Shown here: positions 1 to 5,259 of the stretch, in pieces
Numbering within the stretch: position 1 is the first letter of the stretch
Layout of the letters: every line of letters starts with the position of its first letter
NCBI GenBank assembly: GCA_964425855.1
Contig: CAYROE010000075.1
Location: 1-6,363 of the forward strand
DNA length: 6,363 nucleotides
Reading direction: 5' to 3'
From: S143-63 sp964425855
GTDB lineage: Archaea > Thermoproteota > Thermoprotei_A > Sulfolobales > Acidilobaceae
Program-made: the position numbers and the translations under genes
The notes under the pieces: model-generated
Seen by the model: the letters and a program-made list of their open reading frames with translations, nothing else
What the model was told of the DNA's origin: nothing
Database searches by the model: none

Positions 1-549
1 TCGACCAACGGCTACGTTACCGGGATAATACTAGAAACGAAGGATATGACACTCACAGGAGTAGACGCATATCTCTATATAGAAGAAAAACAGATAGAAA
101 AAGCCGTATTCAATATAATATATATCCCTGATACCCTGGTAGAATGGAAAGACGAGGAATACTCAATACGGATACCTGGAATAGACAGGCAACACAAACT
201 ACTCATAAACCTAGTAAACTACCTATATAAATCTCTGATAAATGGAGTGTCCGGGCGCATTATAACCAAGATAACCGATCTTCTAGACCTATACATCAAG
301 ATCCACTATCGTAGCGAAGAACTACTAATGGAACATTTTGATTACCCAGAACATCTATACAGGAGACACATTCAGGAACACAAAGAATTCGAGAACGCAA
401 TAGCAAAATATAAGGAGATAGTAGATGCTTCAACCGCGATACCAACGCTAGAACTATTCAAGTACCTTGTGATCTGGATACAAGATCACATACGTGGAAC
501 AGACAAAGAACTAGGACATTATCTCGCACCAATTGCTTTCCAAGCATAA
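1..549 (+). CDS. Hemerythrin-domain protein, 5'-truncated by window edge
   Basis: A bacteriohemerythrin-type four-helix domain that would bind O2 (or a related small ligand) at a non-heme di-iron site, probably in the cytoplasm. Numbering from the first ATG (position 46), all seven family ligands are present: H50 in IDRQHK, H87 and E91 in HYRSE, H108 and H112 in RRHIQEH, H148 and D153 in HIRGTD. The W34 to I46 lead-in (EW...IPGID) is also typical. The frame has no stop back to base 1, and the first ligand lies 50 residues after the first ATG, whereas stand-alone bacteriohemerythrins reach it after about 20. I therefore read the gene as entering from upstream. The preceding residues (GYVTGIILETKDMT) faintly resemble the end of a PAS domain, so a sensor fusion is possible but unproven. 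The alternative is a start at 46, where AAGGA is very close to the ATG. The family call is firm; the start is not. Confidence 0.88.
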   Translation, partial: STNGYVTGIILETKDMTLTGVDAYLYIEEKQIEKAVFNIIYIPDTLVEWKDEEYSIRIPGIDRQHKLLINLVNYLYKSLINGVSGRIITKITDLLDLYIKIHYRSEELLMEHFDYPEHLYRRHIQEHKEFENAIAKYKEIVDASTAIPTLELFKYLVIWIQDHIRGTDKELGHYLAPIAFQA

Positions 550-560
550 CTATGCAAAAT

Positions 561-620
561 AAAGGAGAATATAATGAGGCAGAGGATGGAGAACTCCTCC
601 GTCAGAGCCTTATCTCCTTT
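561..620. terminator. Imperfect inverted repeat at convergent gene ends
   Basis: The arms AAAGGAGA (561-568) and TCTCCTTT (613-620) are exact complements. Inside them AGGC (577-580) pairs with GCCT (607-610), and GAGGA (582-586) pairs with TCCTC (595-599). The structure spans the junction between the hemerythrin gene and the symporter gene, which converge here, and the right arm includes the last symporter codons. It could serve as a two-way transcription end or processing site. Archaeal terminators are usually T-tracts and none is evident here, so the role is an inference. Confidence 0.3.
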
Positions 621-2058
621 CTAGGAATATACCTGTAACAGCAATAATTGTGGACGCTACTAGTATCCATGCTGATATAGGGGCTCCGGACACGGTGTAA
701 ACGAATACTTTCACCGGATTCTTCCAACAGGCGAAGAGTATAACTGATACCAGTGGAGGTATTAGTATACTTGTTCCTGCTAGCTCCGGCTTAATCTTAT
801 AGCCTGCAATGAACAGGAGTGTTGTAGGTGCTAGGCCGAGTAGCATTACGCTAGACAATACGCTTAACCCAACGATGTATGAGATTCTCATTGATGCGAT
901 AACAGCCATAGCCACTCCAACTACTAGTATTGCTATTATCCCTATTCTCTTCCTGGTAGCTTCCTGCGTGTTTGAGGGGGATAGGTCTATGCTAGCTGTA
1001 CTTGCTAGTGTTAGAAGGATGCTGTCCGCGGTTGAGACGCTGGCAGCGATAATGCTTGTGAATACTATTGCGCCGAGGAGGGGGTTTACTATTGTTAATA
1101 ATAGGGGTGTGACTTGGTCCTTTGACTCTGGGCTTATCGGTATGATTCCTGCTTCTACTCCTGCACGGGCTAGTAGTCCTACTAGGGTTACTATTATTGT
1201 GTAGGAGAGGCCAAATACTGCGAACCATTTTATCATGGTTGAGAGGCTTTTCTCGTCTCTTGGCATGTAGAGTCTCTGTACTACTTGTGGGTTTGTTACT
1301 GCGAAGAAGATCCATGGTAAGGTAAAGGCGAGGAATATTTCTGGTTTCCAGAATCCTGTTCCGACGCTTAGGAGTCCTTGACTCGATAATATCTCTCCTG
1401 CTTGACCGAGTGTTAGTCCATTGCTTCTTAAGATTCCGATTATCCATCCGAGGAGTAGTAGTGATGCTAATATCATCCATAGTCCTTGGAGCGCGTCGGT
1501 TATCGCGACACTCCATATACCAGCTAAACTGCTCCAGACAAGCATCACCAATAGTCCTATTATGATGCCTATAAGATAGGAGTGTTCTCCTCCGCCCGCT
1601 GCGGCGATGACTTCTCCTATTGCCTTTAGCTGGGCGGAGGCATAGGGTACGAGTGCTACTAGGTATACTATTGATATGAGTACCGCGAGTTTCCTTGAGC
1701 CTGCGAGGTCTGCGAGCATCTGGGCTGGTGAGACCCAGTTTTTCTCCTTTGCCTGTCTCCATATTTTCCCTGCTATTAGGACTAGTAGGCCTAGTGTTGC
1801 TATGTAGTATGCGAGCTCGAATCCTAGGCTTCCTACTCCTGTGAAGTAGGAGAATCCGACTAGTCCTACTATCATGAAGCTGCTATAGGTGGTGGCGGCA
1901 TAGGTCATTGCGGCGAGGAATCCTCTTAGTCTCCGATTACTCGTATAAAAGTCTGTGATGTCGCCTTTCTGGTATTTTCTGCTAATTATGGCTAGTATGG
2001 TTCCGAGTGATAGGTATAGTGCAAGGACTGCTAGGAATATTATGAATAGGCTTGTCAT
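610..2058 (-). CDS. Sodium:solute symporter (SSS family)
   Basis: A 482-residue integral membrane transporter of the SSS family (pantothenate/proline/sugar:Na+ symporters, LeuT fold), of normal length and with about 13 hydrophobic segments. Visible family motifs: TTYSSFMIVGLVGFSY (56-71) in the second helix; LAGIWSVAITDALQG (178-192), matching the family G-x-x-x-V-x-x-T-D-x-x-Q-G signature; NPQVVQRLYMPRDEKSL (256-272); and AASVSTADSILL (338-349). In the last motif S342 and T343 align by eye with the Na2-site Ser340/Thr341 of E. coli PutP. The PutP Asp55 position appears to be Thr57 here, so proline is not a likely substrate. The start is supported by GGTGA 9 bases upstream and by an ATGA overlap with the preceding small membrane protein. 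The substrate is unknown; the divergent regulator with a solute-binding domain probably senses it. The family is certain, and the panF-like flavour is only suggestive. Confidence 0.95.
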   Translation of the reverse strand: MTSLFIIFLAVLALYLSLGTILAIISRKYQKGDITDFYTSNRRLRGFLAAMTYAATTYSSFMIVGLVGFSYFTGVGSLGFELAYYIATLGLLVLIAGKIWRQAKEKNWVSPAQMLADLAGSRKLAVLISIVYLVALVPYASAQLKAIGEVIAAAGGGEHSYLIGIIIGLLVMLVWSSLAGIWSVAITDALQGLWMILASLLLLGWIIGILRSNGLTLGQAGEILSSQGLLSVGTGFWKPEIFLAFTLPWIFFAVTNPQVVQRLYMPRDEKSLSTMIKWFAVFGLSYTIIVTLVGLLARAGVEAGIIPISPESKDQVTPLLLTIVNPLLGAIVFTSIIAASVSTADSILLTLASTASIDLSPSNTQEATRKRIGIIAILVVGVAMAVIASMRISYIVGLSVLSSVMLLGLAPTTLLFIAGYKIKPELAGTSILIPPLVSVILFACWKNPVKVFVYTVSGAPISAWILVASTIIAVTGIFLERR

Positions 2059-2225
2059 CTTGCCTGCTCACCCCATTTCGATATGTATCCTGTGGTGAGT
2101 GCTACGAGTGATACGATTACGTAATAAGCGTATAGTCCCCATCCCGTGGGCTGTTCGATGTATAGGGGTAGGTACATGAGTAACAGGAGCACTAGATATA
2201 TTGTTGCGAGTATTTTTTTGTTCAT
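2055..2225 (-). CDS. Small two-helix membrane protein, symporter partner
   Basis: A 56-residue hydrophobic protein starting MNKKILATIY and ending KWGEQAR. It has a short basic N-terminus, a first membrane helix at about residues 5-20, a polar turn (EQPTGWG, about 22-28), a second helix at about 29-47, and a charged C-terminus. Its stop overlaps the symporter start as ATGA, so the two are certainly cotranscribed and probably translationally coupled. Size, topology and position match the small proteins often encoded just before SSS symporters (DUF3311 and YhdT/DUF997 types), taken to be accessory subunits; assignment to either family is by analogy. The start at 2225 is favoured because GGTG lies 8 bases upstream (2234-2237). 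A longer reading to 2315 would run through the palindrome, the TATA box and the start of the divergent gene, so I reject it. Confidence 0.8.
   Translation of the reverse strand: MNKKILATIYLVLLLLMYLPLYIEQPTGWGLYAYYVIVSLVALTTGYISKWGEQAR
2068..2072 (-). promoter_or_regulatory. Ribosome binding site of the symporter
   Basis: Read on the minus strand this is GGTGA, complementary to the archaeal 16S rRNA 3' end, with a 9-base spacer to the symporter ATG. It lies inside the end of the upstream small gene, which fits coupled translation, and it fixes the symporter start at 2058. Confidence 0.6.
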
Positions 2226-2240
2226 TTCAGCTACACCAGA

Positions 2241-2258
2241 TGGAAACAATTGTTTCCA
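2241..2258. promoter_or_regulatory. Perfect 18-bp palindrome, probable operator
   Basis: TGGAAACAATTGTTTCCA is a perfect inverted repeat with no spacer. It lies in the divergent control region between the symporter unit and the winged-helix regulator, a few bases downstream of the minus-strand TATA box and over the expected start of transcription. A dimeric wHTH protein bound here would block transcription of the symporter pair. The adjacent regulator is the natural candidate. Symmetry and position are seen directly; the binding protein is inferred. Confidence 0.7.
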
Positions 2259-2262
2259 AATC

Positions 2263-2274
2263 CTATATAAATAA
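2263..2274 (+). promoter_or_regulatory. Possible TATA box of the regulator gene (same element)
   Basis: On the plus strand the same AT-rich block reads CTATATAAATAA. A start of transcription about 25-30 bases later would fall near 2292-2296, giving a leader of about 15 bases before the TTG start at 2309. No better TATA element lies between here and the gene, so the block may serve both directions. Orientation cannot be settled by eye. Confidence 0.4.
2264..2271 (-). promoter_or_regulatory. TATA box of the symporter unit
   Basis: On the minus strand this reads TTTATATA, an exact match to the archaeal box A consensus. Transcription would begin about 25 bases downstream, near 2241-2245, leaving a leader of about 16-20 bases that contains the GGTG ribosome binding site of the small membrane protein. 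The predicted start falls within the palindrome. Confidence 0.6.
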
Positions 2275-2308
2275 CCACCCAACAATAATAATGAATTAGG
2301 ATACAGTC

Positions 2309-3277
2309 TTGACACAAAAAACCCACCCTACAGAATACACTATTCTAAAACACCTAATAGACCATGGCCCACTAAGCATAAACGAGCTAGCGGAAAAAAC
2401 AGGCTACAACAGAACATGGATATGGAAAAAACTACGCCAACTAGAAAAGAAAGGACTGGTAAAACTCTCAAAGAAAGGAAGAATACTAATAGCAGACTAT
2501 AAAGAGCCAGTAAGGGAACCACAAGTAATAGTCCTAGGAATCCTAAGAGCAGCAGAATACCCCTACATAATAGACTTCCAAAAGCGCTTGCAAAAGAGAT
2601 GGAACACAGTAATCAAGATATACGACGACGCATACACTCTCGCCATGCACCTCGCAACAGGCAGAGTACACCTTGCAATGAATCCATCCGTCACGCTTCT
2701 CCTAGCACACAGAATAAGCGGAGGAAAAGTATTCATAGCGGGAGGAGGAAGCGGTGGAGGAGCAGGGATAATAGAGAATCCCCGTGGTAGAGAAGGCCAT
2801 ACCACCACCATGGCCTCATCAATGGAGTACTGCGCAGTCAAGGAAAGCCTCCCAGGTCCACGCATCTATGCCAGAGGAGGAGACGAAATAATAGAAAACG
2901 TATCGAGAGGAATAACACGATACGGTGTAGTCTGGGAACCATATCTAGCACTAGCACAGGCCAAAGGTCTAAAGACAAGAATATGTGACCTACCAGTATG
3001 CTGTCTACTGGGAATACATGACAGCATGATCCACCACGTAGACAAGCTCAAAAGAATGTTCGCATATAGTGTAGAACGAGCAGCCAAGAGACTAGACAGC
3101 CCTATCCTAGTAGACTCATATTCAAGCCTCATAGGCCTACCCAAAGACCTTGTAAAAAGGGCAATACTATCATACAGGTATTATCCCGAGACACCATACG
3201 AGGTTCTCCAAAAGAACACTCAATTGATAAGGGAGACACTCGTACCAATCGACTTGGTGAAGAGAGCTGTCATCTAG
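2309..3277 (+). CDS. wHTH regulator with solute-binding-protein-like domain
   Basis: A 322-residue cytoplasmic one-component regulator with no signal peptide or membrane helix. Residues 8-65 form a winged helix-turn-helix: LSINELAEKTGYN (22-34) is followed by the recognition helix RTWIWKKLRQLEKKG, then the wing. Residues 72-320 resemble a type 2 periplasmic binding protein of the NMT1/THI5/SsuA kind: LATGRVHLAMNP (115-126), a glycine-rich loop AGGGSGGGAG (144-153), and YGVVWEPYLALAQAKG (205-220), a hallmark pattern of that fold. Cysteines 226, 231 and 232 are clustered. The family logic is that the effector domain binds a small molecule and changes DNA binding. The start is TTG: an in-frame ATG 18 bases upstream (2291) is followed by a stop two codons later, and the next ATG would remove the wHTH. 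The gene is divergent from the symporter unit and overlaps the HAD gene. The ligand is unknown. Fold assignment is from motif pattern, not a search. Confidence 0.82.
   Translation: MTQKTHPTEYTILKHLIDHGPLSINELAEKTGYNRTWIWKKLRQLEKKGLVKLSKKGRILIADYKEPVREPQVIVLGILRAAEYPYIIDFQKRLQKRWNTVIKIYDDAYTLAMHLATGRVHLAMNPSVTLLLAHRISGGKVFIAGGGSGGGAGIIENPRGREGHTTTMASSMEYCAVKESLPGPRIYARGGDEIIENVSRGITRYGVVWEPYLALAQAKGLKTRICDLPVCCLLGIHDSMIHHVDKLKRMFAYSVERAAKRLDSPILVDSYSSLIGLPKDLVKRAILSYRYYPETPYEVLQKNTQLIRETLVPIDLVKRAVI
3256..3260 (+). promoter_or_regulatory. Ribosome binding site deciding the HAD start
   Basis: GGTGA inside the last codons of the regulator gene. The only near-cognate start codon in the HAD frame at a normal distance is CTG at 3267, after a 6-base spacer. 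The same GGTGA element precedes the symporter ATG, so it is used as a ribosome binding site in this genome. Confidence 0.55.
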
Positions 3278-3893
3278 CAAACCCTGCATAGAACTAGTAC
3301 TATTTGACCTGGACGGCACCATAATAGATACGATGAACGAATATGCCGACGCCGTAGCCGACATCGTATCACCAGTATTAGGCTTGGATAGAATAACGGT
3401 CAAAGAGAAATACTTGTCGTTGAGTGGTAGACCGTTCAGAGAACAGTTGAGACTAATGGGGGTTCAACCCGATAAAATAGAAGACCTCGCTATAGAATTC
3501 GAGAGGAGAAAAGTAGAGATACTCAAAAGACACCGGCCAAATAAAATAGTATGGGATCGAATAACCATGCTAAAAAGCCATGGTATCCGGACCGCGTTGT
3601 CGACAAACAACGAATGCTATCTCGTCGAAGTGATACCTTGGATGAAGGAGTTCTTCGATATAGTCCTCTGCCATGACCCCATAAACGGGCTATCCAAGGG
3701 AGAACCACACTTATCGAGACTAGAAGAGCTAGGCTACAGTCGGGAGAAAATAGTATTTGTGGGAGATAGCAAGTATGACCTCGAGATATATGCTCCATAT
3801 GGAGTCAGGTCGGTCAAAACCACAGGTCTGTGGAGACAGGATGACGACGCAGTTGATACAATACTAAGATTAGCTTCTACATGCAACAAGTAA
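3267..3893 (+). CDS. HAD-family phosphatase (phosphoglycolate-phosphatase-like), CTG start
   Basis: A cytoplasmic HAD hydrolase of 208 residues from the proposed start. Motif I is FDLDGT with nucleophile D14 and acid/base D16. Motif II is S112 or T113 in TALSTNN. Motif III is K144 in LSKGEPH. Motif IV is VGDSKYDLE with D167 and D171, the Mg2+ site. A helical cap at about residues 26-90 and the overall length fit phosphoglycolate-phosphatase-like members. The first ATG (3333) would cut off motif I and cannot be the real start. The frame is closed by a TGA at 3258 and holds no ATG, GTG or TTG before motif I. CTG at 3267, 6 bases after GGTGA, is the best start; ATA at 3288 is a weaker option. 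It overlaps the regulator by 11 bases, so the two are likely cotranslated. The substrate is unknown, perhaps a phosphate ester linked to the transported solute. Confidence 0.85.
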   Translation: MSSSKPCIELVLFDLDGTIIDTMNEYADAVADIVSPVLGLDRITVKEKYLSLSGRPFREQLRLMGVQPDKIEDLAIEFERRKVEILKRHRPNKIVWDRITMLKSHGIRTALSTNNECYLVEVIPWMKEFFDIVLCHDPINGLSKGEPHLSRLEELGYSREKIVFVGDSKYDLEIYAPYGVRSVKTTGLWRQDDDAVDTILRLASTCNK

Positions 3894-3910
3894 GAGCGGG
3901 GCACAGACTA

Positions 3911-5191
3911 ATGATGAATCGATCACCAGGATCCCTGGGACTAGTATTATTAATATTATTAGTTATAGCCCAATTAGGTGCCTTAACATTACATACCGTT
4001 GCAGAAGAGCAATCTATACTATGGAGGTATGCAGCTCAGGGGAAAATAGTCGATATCCAGATATCATATGATGCAAAACACATATTCGTCCTCGACGATT
4101 CTGGCTATGTATATTTCCTGGACAAGGACGGGAACGAGATCACAATAAAAAGATTCACCGACATAGCATTCGACGACTTGTTTAATCCAGTATTCAAGTT
4201 AGCAGACAAGAAGATCATACTACTCGTAGCGGAGACTGTAGAAAATGGCCAGGTTTACTATGCATATAGCGGCGATGGTAAAAGGCTTTGGAGCATGCTC
4301 ATACCCGGCTATACGCTCTCCTATGATATAAGTCATGGAGGCAACTATGTGGCGATAGCATATAGACCTTTAGAAGTAGACTCTGCAAACCCATACTTTG
4401 TCCTAGAACTTTACAATAATGGGGAGAAGACAGCGAGCCTCAATATACAATTATCAAGTATAATCTACTATACGGGCATAAGAGTTACTGTGACTGATAA
4501 TGGTATAGTGGCAGTGTTCAGGCCAGATATAAGAAAAGTGGAACTGTATGACTCGAGCGGAACATTCATAAAATCATACGCGGTGAACGGAGAAGGATCA
4601 TTAGCTATGCTGTCAATAGACGATGAAGGTACCAGGCTCGGATATTGTCTTGTTTCTGGACTACAATGTACATTGACTGAGATTACTATTGCTGATGGAG
4701 GATCTTGGAGTGCACGGCTTAAGATAAGTAGTATTCCGGTGGTCGCATCTAGCTCTGATTTGAGCCTTATTGCGTTGAAGAACGATGACATTAATGTGAC
4801 CTTTATCGACACGATAGAGAAGACGTACAGAACAGAGATAGTCAAGGATGCCTCTCGCATAGTCGTCGACTATAAGGGTGATAACATAGTTGTATCAGGT
4901 GACAAGACAATCTATATTTTCAAGAAAGGCGTAGACGAAGCATACGAGACCACGATCTATGGGTCGATAACTAGTCTAGCTATTTCGGGAGACGGCAGAC
5001 TCATACTTGCTGGAGATGACTGGGGTAGAGTATACGCGATAATGAACCCCGCAGAGGAGAAGACGTCGCAGATAGTCTCTATAATAGTGGGAGGAATAGT
5101 GATCGTATTAGGAACAATGGCTATAGTGATAGTAATGAGAAAGAAGGAAAAACCGGAGCCAGAAGAGGAAGAGGAGATTTATCCCGCCTAG
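3911..5191 (+). CDS. Membrane-anchored extracytoplasmic beta-propeller protein
   Basis: I do not recognise a named gene. From ATG 3911 the product is 426 residues. The N-terminus is a signal peptide or membrane helix (LGLVLLILLVIAQLGALTL) with possible cleavage after HTVA. The body carries WD40/PQQ-like blades, seen as recurring units: DIQISYDAKHIFVLDDSGYV, YDISHGGNYVAIA, LSIDDEGTRLGYCL and LAISGDGRLILAGDDWGRVY. It ends with one membrane helix (IVSIIVGG to VIVM) and a charged cytoplasmic tail, RKKEKPEPEEEEE. The likely topology is a propeller on the outer face held by the C-terminal helix, as in archaeal surface scaffold or binding proteins. An upstream ATG at 3881 would overlap the HAD gene by 13 bases. 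I prefer 3911 because it gives a compact signal peptide and has GGGG nearby, but 3881 and 3914 stay possible. The tight spacing suggests cotranscription with the HAD gene; a functional link is unproven. Confidence 0.8.
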   Translation: MMNRSPGSLGLVLLILLVIAQLGALTLHTVAEEQSILWRYAAQGKIVDIQISYDAKHIFVLDDSGYVYFLDKDGNEITIKRFTDIAFDDLFNPVFKLADKKIILLVAETVENGQVYYAYSGDGKRLWSMLIPGYTLSYDISHGGNYVAIAYRPLEVDSANPYFVLELYNNGEKTASLNIQLSSIIYYTGIRVTVTDNGIVAVFRPDIRKVELYDSSGTFIKSYAVNGEGSLAMLSIDDEGTRLGYCLVSGLQCTLTEITIADGGSWSARLKISSIPVVASSSDLSLIALKNDDINVTFIDTIEKTYRTEIVKDASRIVVDYKGDNIVVSGDKTIYIFKKGVDEAYETTIYGSITSLAISGDGRLILAGDDWGRVYAIMNPAEEKTSQIVSIIVGGIVIVLGTMAIVIVMRKKEKPEPEEEEEIYPA

Positions 5192-5249
5192 GATAATAAA
5201 CGGGAATCGTTGATATCCCTGTGAAAACCTAGGTCTTCATTTATAGTAG

Positions 5250-5254
5250 GGAGG
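5250..5254 (+). promoter_or_regulatory. Ribosome binding site of the radical SAM gene
   Basis: GGAGG with a 5-base spacer to GTG at 5260. There is no ATG, GTG or TTG in frame between this GTG and the upstream in-frame stop at 5230, so it decides the start. Confidence 0.55.
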
Positions 5255-5259
5255 ATACA

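Noticed and set aside
574..624. 16-codon ORF with AAAGGAG upstream, between the hemerythrin and symporter genes
   Set aside because: Too short to support, it overlaps the symporter end, and the GGAG is part of the hairpin arm.
1340..1354. Inverted repeat TTCTGG-ttt-CCAGAA within the symporter
   Set aside because: Arms of 6 bp inside coding sequence, not matching the 18-bp palindrome; likely chance.
809..1762. Long open frames inside the symporter gene (131 residues on + and 256 residues on - in another frame)
   Set aside because: They are out-of-frame shadows of the symporter; the products are low-complexity, Arg/Thr/Ser-rich and show no domain.
2226..2315. N-terminal extension of the small membrane protein to 2315
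   Set aside because: It would translate through the palindrome, the TATA box and the first codons of the divergent regulator; the ATG at 2225 has a good GGTG upstream.
5182..5205. TCCCG/CGGGA hairpin at the end of the propeller gene as a terminator
   Set aside because: Only 5 bp with a 14-base loop and no T-tract after it.
5240..5246. TTTATAG as promoter of the radical SAM gene
   Set aside because: It lies about 15 bases before the only possible start, so transcription would begin inside the coding region.
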